A stretch of DNA of 51,989 nt, taken from positions 1-51,989 of the forward strand of contig JACQEN010000017.1 of assembly GCA_016200585.1 (NCBI GenBank), in the 5' to 3' direction. The number at the start of each line of letters is the position of its first letter. Position 1 is the stretch's first letter. Origin of the DNA: Deltaproteobacteria bacterium. GTDB taxonomy: Bacteria; Desulfobacterota; Binatia; HRBIN30. Below are positions 1 through 10,732 of the stretch, piece by piece. The translations under genes were made by a program, and so were the position numbers. The notes beneath the pieces were generated by a model. That model worked only from the letters and a program-made list of their open reading frames with translations. It searched no databases and was not told the origin of the DNA.

Positions 1-1
1 C

Positions 2-349
2 TTCACCGGCGTCATCAGCCAACACCCGGAAGTGCGGCGGGTCATTCTCTATTTGATTTTTGCCAGCGACGGGCGACCCGAGCTGCGGGCGCGCTTGCAA
101 CAGCTCTATCGCAGCATGCGTCGCTTGTTTATGGAGGGTCTCAAGGACGTGGTTGCCGACCGGCAACAGCGACAGCAGTTGGCGACACTGGTGGTGGCCG
201 CACTCGACGGCATCTTCCTGCAATGGCTTGTCGATCCCGACGCCATCGATCTGAAGGCCTTGCACGAACAAGTGCAACGCTTGACGGTCCTGGTGACAAC
301 TTCGGTCCGATCGCTCGCTCGCAAGCCGCGACGCCGGACCCGAGGGTAA
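2..349 (+). CDS. TetR-family regulator, C-terminal part (5' end outside window)
   Basis: Open frame from the window edge; ...RRVILYLIFASDGRPELRARLQQLYRSMRRLF...LVVAALDGIFLQWLVDPDAIDL... resembles a TetR C-terminal ligand domain. Confidence 0.6.
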   Translation, partial: FTGVISQHPEVRRVILYLIFASDGRPELRARLQQLYRSMRRLFMEGLKDVVADRQQRQQLATLVVAALDGIFLQWLVDPDAIDLKALHEQVQRLTVLVTTSVRSLARKPRRRTRG

Positions 350-350
350 G

Positions 351-1700
351 ATGGCCGCGGCCCAGGCCGGGAGCGAAGCAATGCAACGTGCGACTCCGCC
401 GGCACGCCGGGCTCGGCCATTGCAATCGCGACAGCGCTTCGTTCCGGTGGCGCGCATGGTGGCGCGAATTTACGCCGGGTACAAAGGCATCCAACTGCTT
501 GGCCGAGCGCTCGGCGAGGATCGCGTCGATTGGATGTACCATCGCCAGCACCGTATGGCGGCAGAAGCCATCTACGAGACGGCGACACAGCTGGAGGGCC
601 TGCTGATCAAGGCCTGTCAATTTCTTGGAACGCGAGCCGACATCCTACCGGACGAGTTCATCGAGGTATTGTCGCGTCTGCAGGACCGGGTTCCGGCGCG
701 CCCCTTCTCGGAGCTTGCTGCCCATGTCGAAGATCAATTGCGACGTCCGATCGCCGCTGTCTTCGCCGAGATCGACCCCCATCCCGTCGCTTCAGCGTCG
801 CTGGCCCAGGTACATCGCGCCGTCCTGCACAACGGTCAGGAAGTTGCGGTCAAAGTCCAATACCCGGAAATCGCCGCGCTCGTCGACGTCGATCTGCAGA
901 ATCTGGGCTTCTTGATCAATCTTCTGGCGCGCGTCGAGCACAGCTTCGACCTGCGCTTGGTGCTGCGCGAGATCAAGCGCTACGTGCCGCTCGAGCTTGA
1001 TTTTCAAAACGAGGCGCAGAACGCCGAACGGATCCGCGCCAACTTGCGCCACCGCGGCGACGTCGTCATCCCGCAGATCGTGCACGAGCTGACCACATCG
1101 AAGCTGCTGGTGATGGAGTATCTGCCCGGAATCCGCGTCACCGACGTCGATCGCCTCTCTGCCGCGGGCATCGATAAACACGCCGTGGCCCAAACGCTCA
1201 CGGAGATCTTCTGCCACCAGATCCTCGTCGACGGCTTCTTTCACGCCGATCCGCATCCGGGAAACATTTTGGTACGTCCCGGCCCACAGCTGGTGTTGCT
1301 CGACTTCGGTTTGGCGAAGGACTTCCCAGCTGGCTTTCGGCAAGGCGTCACCAAGCTGGCGGCAGCGATCCTGATGCAAGATCGCAGCACGATTGCGCAG
1401 GCGTTTCGCGATCTCGGCTTCCAAACCAAAAACCCCGACGTGGATACGTTGGTGGCGCTCGGCGATGCGTTTCTCGGTCAGGTGGTGCGCAGCGGCAAGG
1501 CGTACGCTGACGAAGCGCTGATCGAACAATTCAGCAAGGACTTGTCGCAGGCCTTGCGCGCCAACCCGCTGGTGGAGGCGCCGTCGGATATCCTTCTTGT
1601 GGTACGCGTCATGGGTCTGCTTTCCGGCATCGGCAAGCAGCTCGACTCACGCGTCGATCCGCTCGGGTTGATGCTGCCGTTCTTGCAGGCAGGCGGGTAG
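351..1700 (+). CDS. ABC1/AarF/UbiB-family atypical kinase
   Basis: KxGQ-like region (LLIKACQFLGTRADILPDEF), ASLAQVHRA, VAVKVQYP, FHADPHPGNILV, LLDFGLAK motifs. Confidence 0.9.
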   Translation: MAAAQAGSEAMQRATPPARRARPLQSRQRFVPVARMVARIYAGYKGIQLLGRALGEDRVDWMYHRQHRMAAEAIYETATQLEGLLIKACQFLGTRADILPDEFIEVLSRLQDRVPARPFSELAAHVEDQLRRPIAAVFAEIDPHPVASASLAQVHRAVLHNGQEVAVKVQYPEIAALVDVDLQNLGFLINLLARVEHSFDLRLVLREIKRYVPLELDFQNEAQNAERIRANLRHRGDVVIPQIVHELTTSKLLVMEYLPGIRVTDVDRLSAAGIDKHAVAQTLTEIFCHQILVDGFFHADPHPGNILVRPGPQLVLLDFGLAKDFPAGFRQGVTKLAAAILMQDRSTIAQAFRDLGFQTKNPDVDTLVALGDAFLGQVVRSGKAYADEALIEQFSKDLSQALRANPLVEAPSDILLVVRVMGLLSGIGKQLDSRVDPLGLMLPFLQAGG

Positions 1701-1762
1701 TCGTCCGTTGTCTGTGATCTGTGGTCGGTAGTCAGGAGTCCTGACGACAGACAACGGGCGAC
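1700..1762. terminator. Candidate bidirectional terminator hairpin between convergent genes, built from heptad repeats
   Basis: GTCGTCCGTTGTCTGT (1700-1715) pairs with ACAGACAACGGGCGAC (1747-1762) with one T/G wobble; lies between convergent stops. Confidence 0.5.
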
Positions 1763-1765
1763 CGC

Positions 1766-2695
1766 CTACTGCCCACCGCCGCGCTGCAGCTCTTCGCGAA
1801 TCGAGTACATCTTCTGCCGCGCTTCGTTGACGTAGGCATCGAGGTTGTGACGATGGTTGGCGAAGATGCCGTCGGGATTGCCGTTGAAGACGATGAGCGG
1901 CTTCAGCACCGCGGCTTTGCCGAGTGCCTCGGCAACCTCGTTGAGTAGATCTTGGATGACCTGGCGATCGCGGAATTCTTCTTGGTACTCGTGAGCGATG
2001 GCGCGCGTCAGATGATGAATCGCGTGCGCTACGCCTTGAGCGAAGTAGAAGTCGTCATCGGTTTCGAAGAAGCTGTCGGTGGTTCGGTACAAGCGCGCGT
2101 GCGCGTCGCCCAGCATGTCGCTCCACGACTGGAATAGGCGGATGAGCTCGATGTTGCGGCGGTTGATCGGGCGTGACTTCGGCGGGTTGGTTGCCAGGCC
2201 GTCGATGTAGGCTTGCAAGTGGCGCACGCCTTCGCGGAACTTGCTTTCGGCCGACGGCAGCCACAGCTTGTGCGCGTCGTTGCGAAAGTCGGTGTCGGCT
2301 TCCACGAGATTGGCATCGAACTCGTTGCTCGACACCTTGGTCAGGTGATCTTTGAGAACGCGCACACTTTCGCGCACGGCTTGCAGAATTCCGAGCTGTC
2401 GGTTGGAGTTGTTGTCGGCCCACAGTGTCGGACCCCAGAGAAACAGGTCGTTCGGTCGCCAGCCGGTGACGCTGTTGAGCTCATGCTCCATGAGAGCTTT
2501 CACCGTACTGGCATAGGCTTCACCGCCCACCAGCTTGGCGTCGGCCGGATACGCCTTGTCGACGTCGAAAGGCAGGACGTTGTGACGCTTCTGTCCGAAG
2601 TGCAGGACGATGGGGATGCCCGAGATGATCAGGACAACGAGAGCTACGATTGCCCTTAGAAAACTGCTGCCGCGCTGGTTGGAAGTAGATGCCAT
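1766..2695 (-). CDS. DUF2333-family membrane-anchored protein
   Basis: N-terminal TM segment; GWRPNDLFLWGPTLWADNNSNRQLGILQAVRESVRVLKDHL and LWLPSAESKFREGVRHLQAYIDGL pattern as I recall DUF2333. Confidence 0.7.
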   Translation of the reverse strand: MASTSNQRGSSFLRAIVALVVLIISGIPIVLHFGQKRHNVLPFDVDKAYPADAKLVGGEAYASTVKALMEHELNSVTGWRPNDLFLWGPTLWADNNSNRQLGILQAVRESVRVLKDHLTKVSSNEFDANLVEADTDFRNDAHKLWLPSAESKFREGVRHLQAYIDGLATNPPKSRPINRRNIELIRLFQSWSDMLGDAHARLYRTTDSFFETDDDFYFAQGVAHAIHHLTRAIAHEYQEEFRDRQVIQDLLNEVAEALGKAAVLKPLIVFNGNPDGIFANHRHNLDAYVNEARQKMYSIREELQRGGGQ

Positions 2696-2843
2696 GCGAC
2701 CTGCCTACTCAACGCCGTCGCCGCCTGCAAGCAGCTGCGTGAGGGACGACCAGCGTCTCTTGCATCCGCGGGGCGAAGATCGTAGGAGCAATCGCGGCGA
2801 GGGGCTCATAGTCGCCACGTTCAATTCGTTCGGGAGGGGCAAC

Positions 2844-4211
2844 ATGAAATCTAGAAGAACGTTCTGTCTCGGCCGAGGTTCGCGCCGGGCGGCGCTGGCA
2901 TTGGGCGCGGCGCTGCTGAGTTGGGCTGGGCTCGCATCTACCGCAGGTGCGGCGACCTTTGCCGACAACAGCGGGAGCGATGTCTCCGACGCAATGCCAG
3001 GTGACGGTGTGTGCTCAACGATGGCGGGGGTATGCACGCTTCGCGCGGCTGTTGAAGAAGCCAACGCCTTGAGCGGCGCAGACGTGATCACGGTACCATC
3101 CGGCATGGTCCATATCAGTCAAGGTGAGATCGCCGTTGCAAGCAACGTCACCGTGAACGGCGCGGGATCGAGCAAGTCCATCGTCGATGCCGGTTACAGT
3201 AGCCGCATCTTCAACGTTACCGGAGCCGTGCTGAACATCTCCGGCCTGCGTCTGCAGCGTGGCATGGTCGTCGACGATTGCGGCGGCGCTCTCTACGTCG
3301 ACTCCACCTCGACGCTGGTTGTCAGCGATTCGGTGATTACGCACAGCCGCTGCAAAGCCGAAAGCGTAAGCGTGCAGGGCGCTGGGCTGTGCAACGACGG
3401 TCAAACCACGCTGACCAACGTACGCGTTCGGGGCAACCGTCTCTTCGGAGGCTACTACAACGATGGCGACGGCGGCGGTATCGAAAACAACGGTGATCTG
3501 TCGCTCAACCACACCGAGATAAGCCAAAACCGGATCACCGCCAGCGGCGGCGGTTGGGAACAAGGAGCTGGTCTGTCGAACTACGGCACGTTGAATATCA
3601 ATCATGTCGTGGTTGCCGGCAATCGAATCCGTGCCGGTGTCGGCCCCGCCGGTGACAGTAGTGTCGACGGTGCGGGGATTTACAATGAGGGAACGATCAC
3701 AGGTGGTGACCTGACACTGGAAGGAAACGTAGGCCTTGCCAAAGGCAGTACGTACGCACAAGGGGGCGGGTTGAGCTGCTTCGCATCCCTCTCCTCGGTC
3801 ACCCTCAGCGGAGTGACGGCGACCGGGAACCGGATCATTGCGAAAGGCGACGGTTGGGGGAACGGGGCCGGCATCCACCTCCTTGGTGGTACCGCTGTGC
3901 TGGACCACGTAACCGCGGTCGGCAATCAGGCCATGAGTCGCGGCTTTGCCTATGGCGGCGGCATCGATGTCGAAGATGGTACGCTGACGGTAACGTCGGG
4001 GTTCATCAGTCGGAACATCGCCAAGGGCCTGGCGCGGTCAACCGCCCCCTTCGGCGGAGGGGTTTCGATTGAGTCGGCACTCGAAGTGACTTTGACCGAC
4101 GTCGTGGTCAGCTACAACAAAGCGGTCGGGGACGGTGCTGCCGACGGCGGCATCTCTATCGGCGGTTTACTGACGCTGAACAACGTCGTGCAGGCCAACA
4201 ACACGCCTTGA
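2844..4211 (+). CDS. Exported right-handed beta-helix protein with N-terminal CSLREA-like region
   Basis: Signal peptide (MKSRRTFCLGRGSRRAALALGAALLSWAGLASTAGA), VCTLRAAVEEANAL (CSLREA signature), repeated GAGLxNxGxLxLxxxxxxxNR repeats. ORF-track start (2610) is probably too early. Confidence 0.75.
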   Translation: MKSRRTFCLGRGSRRAALALGAALLSWAGLASTAGAATFADNSGSDVSDAMPGDGVCSTMAGVCTLRAAVEEANALSGADVITVPSGMVHISQGEIAVASNVTVNGAGSSKSIVDAGYSSRIFNVTGAVLNISGLRLQRGMVVDDCGGALYVDSTSTLVVSDSVITHSRCKAESVSVQGAGLCNDGQTTLTNVRVRGNRLFGGYYNDGDGGGIENNGDLSLNHTEISQNRITASGGGWEQGAGLSNYGTLNINHVVVAGNRIRAGVGPAGDSSVDGAGIYNEGTITGGDLTLEGNVGLAKGSTYAQGGGLSCFASLSSVTLSGVTATGNRIIAKGDGWGNGAGIHLLGGTAVLDHVTAVGNQAMSRGFAYGGGIDVEDGTLTVTSGFISRNIAKGLARSTAPFGGGVSIESALEVTLTDVVVSYNKAVGDGAADGGISIGGLLTLNNVVQANNTP

Positions 4212-4220
4212 ATGCGGTGC

Positions 4221-4263
4221 GCGGCGGAGGTTGCGAGATTCGTCGGACCGCAATCTCCGCCGC
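4221..4263. terminator. Hairpin between convergent genes (candidate bidirectional terminator)
   Basis: GCGGCGGAGGTTGCG (4221-4235) / CGCAATCTCCGCCGC (4249-4263), 15-bp stem with one G-T wobble; no T-tract. Confidence 0.45.
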
Positions 4264-4283
4264 TGTACGGCGAGCAAGAATTG

Positions 4284-5633
4284 CTAGCGTGGCTCACGCC
4301 GCCAGCGATTGAGCCGCTCCTTGATGCTGCGTTCGTCGCCCTCTTCCGACGGCTGGTAGTAGCGTCGCTCCTTCAACGTGTCGGGCAGATGCTGCTGTTC
4401 GACGTGGTGTCCTTCGAAGTCATGGGCGTACTTGTAGCCGCTTCCGTACCCCAGGCCTTTCATCAGAGGCGTCGGCGCGTTGCGCAAGTGCAGCGGTACC
4501 GGTAGGGGACCGTGCTCCTTCACGTCGGCAGCGGCTGCAAGCATCGCTTTGTACGATGCATTCGACTTCGGCGCCGACGCCAGATAGGTCGCCGCCTGCG
4601 CCAGCGGGATGCGTCCCTCCGGCATGCCGACGAAATGCAAAGCGTCCTTGGCCGCGACCGCGACCTGCAAGGCGCGCGGGTCGGCGTTGCCGATGTCTTC
4701 GGCGGCGAAGATCACCATGCGGCGTACCACGAACAGCGGATCCTCACCCGCTTCCAGCATGCGCATCATCCAATACACTGCGGCGTCGGGATCGCTGCCG
4801 CGCATGCTTTTGATGAACGCCGAGATGATGTTGTAGTGCTCGTCGCCGCCCTTGTCGTAGAGCAGCGCGCGGTGTTGAGCGGCTTCTTCGACGAGGGGAA
4901 GGTCGATGGCGGTCACTTTGCGGACGGCTGCCAGGTCGGCAGCGCTCTCCAAGGCGTTGAGCCCGAGGCGCGCATCGCCGCGCGCGTAATCCGCCAGGAA
5001 CTGCAGTGCCTCCGGCGCGATGCTCAAGCCGTACTTACCGAGGCCGCGCTCGGGATCTTGTAGGGCACGTTCGAGAAGCTGGGTGATTGCTTCGAGCGGC
5101 AGCGGCTCGAACACCAGCACCGAGGTGCGCGATAGCAACGGCGAGATGACTTCGAACGACGGATTCTCCGTGGTGGCGCCAATCAATGTGACCGTGCCGT
5201 CTTCGACGTACGGCAGGAAGGCGTCTTGCTGCGCTTTATTGAATCGATGGATCTCGTCGACGAATAGAATCGTCTTGCGTCCATGCAGGCGCTGCTGCTC
5301 TTTGGCTTCCTCGATGATCTCGCGCAGCTCGCGCACACCCGACAAAACGGCGGAGAAGTGCACGAAGTTGGCCTGGGTGCGACCGGCTACCAGCAACGCC
5401 AGGGTTGTCTTGCCGCAGCCCGGAGGTCCCCACAGAATCAGGGAATGCAGGCGTTGACCTTCGATCATGTCGCGCAACAAGCGTCCGGGGCCGACCAAGT
5501 GCGCCTGGCCGACGAATTCTTCCAGCGTCTGCGGCCGCATGCGGTCGGCCAACGGCGCTTCGCGGCGTCGCGTTTGTTCGGCTTGGGCGGCGAACAGGTC
5601 GGATTCACCGCGAGCAGGCGAGCGTTTGGCCAT
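4284..5633 (-). CDS. rarA: Replication-associated recombination protein A (MgsA/RarA AAA+ ATPase)
   Basis: RPQTLEEFVGQAHLVGPGRLLRDMIE, GPPGCGKTTLA Walker A, FVDEIHRFNKAQQDAFLPYVE, GATTENPSFEV, MRGSDPDAAVYWMMRMLEAGEDP. Confidence 0.95.
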   Translation of the reverse strand: MAKRSPARGESDLFAAQAEQTRRREAPLADRMRPQTLEEFVGQAHLVGPGRLLRDMIEGQRLHSLILWGPPGCGKTTLALLVAGRTQANFVHFSAVLSGVRELREIIEEAKEQQRLHGRKTILFVDEIHRFNKAQQDAFLPYVEDGTVTLIGATTENPSFEVISPLLSRTSVLVFEPLPLEAITQLLERALQDPERGLGKYGLSIAPEALQFLADYARGDARLGLNALESAADLAAVRKVTAIDLPLVEEAAQHRALLYDKGGDEHYNIISAFIKSMRGSDPDAAVYWMMRMLEAGEDPLFVVRRMVIFAAEDIGNADPRALQVAVAAKDALHFVGMPEGRIPLAQAATYLASAPKSNASYKAMLAAAADVKEHGPLPVPLHLRNAPTPLMKGLGYGSGYKYAHDFEGHHVEQQHLPDTLKERRYYQPSEEGDERSIKERLNRWRREPR

Positions 5634-5657
5634 GCGCCGAAGCTAGCACATTGAATT

Positions 5658-5731
5658 GCAGATTGGAGATTGGTGACTGTAGATTTGCCAGGCGAAAATC
5701 TGCAATCACCAATTCCCAATCGAAAATTCGG
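5658..5731. repeat. Heptad-phased repeat array, two opposed blocks
   Basis: GCAGATT GGAGATT GGTGACT GTAGATT (5658-5685), then AATCTGC AATCACC AATTCCC AATCGAA AATTCGG (5697-5731). Confidence 0.8.
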
Positions 5732-5747
5732 AAGCGAGGAGCACCGT

Positions 5748-6503
5748 ATGGACTGTTTCGACCTCACTGGGCGTGTCGCGCTTGTCACCGGCGCTAGCAA
5801 GGGTCTCGGGCGAGTCATCGCCACGGCGCTGGCAAAAGCGGGTGCCGACGTTGCGGTCGCCAGCCGCACGCAGGCCGATCTCGACGTCGTTGCGGCCGAG
5901 TTGCAAGCCAACGGACGTCGCTCCTTCGCGGTTGCCGCCGACGTCACGGACGAGTCGAGCATCGGCTCGATGGTTGAGCAGATTCTGGCTCGCTTCGGCC
6001 GCATCGACATCCTCGTCAACAACGCCGGTATCGGCGACACGCAGGCTGTGGTCGAGATGGATACGGCGCATTGGGACCGCGTCATGAACGTCAACCTGCG
6101 CGGACCCATGCTGTGCTGCAAACACGTCGGTCCGTACATGATCGCCCAGCGCTCCGGCAAAGTGATCAACGTCGGCTCGGTGATGGCGGCGCGCGTGGCG
6201 CGCTACATGACGCCGTACTGTTCGAGCAAGGCGGCCCTCGTGCAGTTCACGCGGACGCTGGCTCTCGAATGGATTCGGCATGGCATTCAAGTCAACGCGC
6301 TCTGTCCGGGTTACTTCCTGACCGATATGAACCAAGAATTCTTCTCGTCGCAGCGCGGTAAGCAATTCATCAAGGCTCTACCCATCGAACGACTGGGCGA
6401 ATCGCGCGAGCTCGAAGGTGCAGCCGTGTTTCTGGCATCGGAAGCGAGCAGCTACGTCACCGGCACGGCGCTGTACGTCGACGGCGGGCACGGGTTGGCC
6501 TGA
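5748..6503 (+). CDS. SDR-family oxidoreductase
   Basis: MDCFDLTGRVALVTGASKGLGRVIA (TGxxxGxG), NNAGI, YxxxK as YCSSK, C-terminal VDGG. Confidence 0.93.
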   Translation: MDCFDLTGRVALVTGASKGLGRVIATALAKAGADVAVASRTQADLDVVAAELQANGRRSFAVAADVTDESSIGSMVEQILARFGRIDILVNNAGIGDTQAVVEMDTAHWDRVMNVNLRGPMLCCKHVGPYMIAQRSGKVINVGSVMAARVARYMTPYCSSKAALVQFTRTLALEWIRHGIQVNALCPGYFLTDMNQEFFSSQRGKQFIKALPIERLGESRELEGAAVFLASEASSYVTGTALYVDGGHGLA

Positions 6504-6518
6504 GATTCCTGGCCGGCC

Positions 6519-6553
6519 AATCATCAATCTAAAATCTCCAATCCGCAATCAGA
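6519..6553. repeat. Heptad repeat array AATCNNN x5
   Basis: AATCATC AATCTAA AATCTCC AATCCGC AATCAGA in perfect 7-nt phase. Confidence 0.85.
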
Positions 6554-6570
6554 TCAGGTACAATAAGGGG

Positions 6571-9102
<2,532 letters not shown>

Positions 9103-9114
9103 GGGATTGTCCGG

Positions 9115-9693
9115 TCAATCGATCGGCTGCCAACTTTGAATGAGTGCCGCCGGTGGGTGACGAAAGACGAAGTAGTTGCCGCCGTTGTTGCCGGGCTGTT
9201 CTTGGTCGCGGCGGATCGGGATACCTTTGACGTGACACAGCAGTAGCGCGCCGACGGCGCCGTGCGCGATCACGGCAATCGGCGTGTCGCCGGTTGCAGA
9301 CTCGGCCAGGCCAACGACGGTCTTGACGATACGTGCCTGCGCATCGATGGCCCGTTCCCAACCGCGTACGCTTTCGGCCGGATGGGCAAAGAAGCGATCG
9401 GCCGTTTCCTGAAACTCGTTTGCTTCGAGATAGCCGGTCGACGTGCGATCGTTCTCGCCGAGCTCGGGCACGGTGGTAAACGGCAACCGGCAATGCTCGG
9501 CAAGGATCGAAGCGGCGTCGAAAGCCTTGCGCTCGGTGCTCGAGAAGATAGCGCCGATCTTGGCAACCCACGGTTGAAGCAGCATCGCTTGCGTGCGCGC
9601 CCGGCCGCGTTCGGAAAGCGGCCAGCGCGCTACCGGGATGCGCGGCTCAACAACGACATCGGCGTGGGTGATGAAGTAGATCAGGCGCGGCAT
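9115..9693 (-). CDS. Histidine phosphatase family protein
   Basis: MPRLIYFITHADV, PLSERGRAQ-like (WPLSERGRARTQAML), IFSSTERKAFDAASIL, VIAHGAVGALLL. Confidence 0.8.
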   Translation of the reverse strand: MPRLIYFITHADVVVEPRIPVARWPLSERGRARTQAMLLQPWVAKIGAIFSSTERKAFDAASILAEHCRLPFTTVPELGENDRTSTGYLEANEFQETADRFFAHPAESVRGWERAIDAQARIVKTVVGLAESATGDTPIAVIAHGAVGALLLCHVKGIPIRRDQEQPGNNGGNYFVFRHPPAALIQSWQPID

Positions 9694-9732
9694 GGTGTTC
9701 GCCCGGACCGCTGCGGCTCACACCCCGTTGCT

Positions 9733-10614
9733 TCATCCCACCCCTTCCAACACGCCCGGTTCGAAGAGACGCTGCATCTCGAAACGCGCTACGTCAGCTT
9801 CCATCGCAGCGTTCGCCGGCACGCCGGCGGCCTGGTTGGCCGCTTCGAGCGTCGTGCGCAGCAGCGTCGCGTCACTCGAGGTGTTGAGAAAGATGCCCGG
9901 CCGTCCGAGGACAAAATGGACGCCGCGGCGGATTGCCTCGGGGTCGCGCAGCGGCTCGTACCAGCTGAAGCGGCGTTCGGTCGACTCACCCCAACGGCGG
10001 CGGGCAATCGATTTGATGGTCTGCACTGCGACTTGATTTTCGCGGCACGTCGTCATCAGACGTTCGAAGTCGGCGGCGTACTGCGGCAGGGTCAGCATCG
10101 TGTAGTTGAGCGGCAGCAGCACGCTGTCGCAAGCAAAGTGGGCAAGGCTGCGGATGTGCATGGCGGCGACGCGCGTGCCGTGGCCGGTAACGCCGATGAA
10201 GCGTACCAGGCCTTGTTGGCGCGCTTCGATCAGCGCTTCGAGGGCGCCGCCGGGGCCCATCGCGGTGCGCCACTCTTCGTCGTCGACGAGGTTGTGCAGC
10301 TGGATCAAGTCGACCTGGTCGACACCAAGGCGATCGAGCGAGCGGCGGATGCTGTCGCGGGCGCCGGCATAGGTGCGGTCGCCGGTCTTCGTTGCCAGAA
10401 AGAACTGCTTGCGGTGGCGCTTCATCCAAGGTCCGACGCGCAGCTCCGAATCCCCGTACGAGGCAGCCGTGTCGATGTGGTTGATGCCGAACTCGAAGAG
10501 CAGGTCGAGGATCGGATCCGCCTTCTCCTGCTTCATCGCACCCAGCGCGGCGGCGCCGAAGATGACGCGCGAGCTGTGGTGGCCGGTTCGCCCGAATGGA
10601 GCCTTGTCGATCAT
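9733..10614 (-). CDS. Aldo/keto reductase
   Basis: [51 protein letters not shown]. Confidence 0.92.
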   Translation of the reverse strand: MIDKAPFGRTGHHSSRVIFGAAALGAMKQEKADPILDLLFEFGINHIDTAASYGDSELRVGPWMKRHRKQFFLATKTGDRTYAGARDSIRRSLDRLGVDQVDLIQLHNLVDDEEWRTAMGPGGALEALIEARQQGLVRFIGVTGHGTRVAAMHIRSLAHFACDSVLLPLNYTMLTLPQYAADFERLMTTCRENQVAVQTIKSIARRRWGESTERRFSWYEPLRDPEAIRRGVHFVLGRPGIFLNTSSDATLLRTTLEAANQAAGVPANAAMEADVARFEMQRLFEPGVLEGVG

Positions 10615-10732
10615 GAGTCGTCTCCTCGACGCCGAGGTTGCTGTTGTACGGGTTCTTCCATTTGAGACAACGCCGCGCCGGGGGAATCAACCAGGAAATC
10701 GGCGTCAAACGCAAGCAGTGCGGCGGCGGCGA

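Noticed and set aside
5658-5731. CRISPR-like short repeats
   Set aside because: 7-nt period, no 20-40 nt repeat/spacer organisation.
6559-6570. TACAAT as a -10 giving a leaderless aceE transcript
   Set aside because: No convincing -35 at 17 nt upstream and AAGGGG abuts the ATG; too weak to claim.
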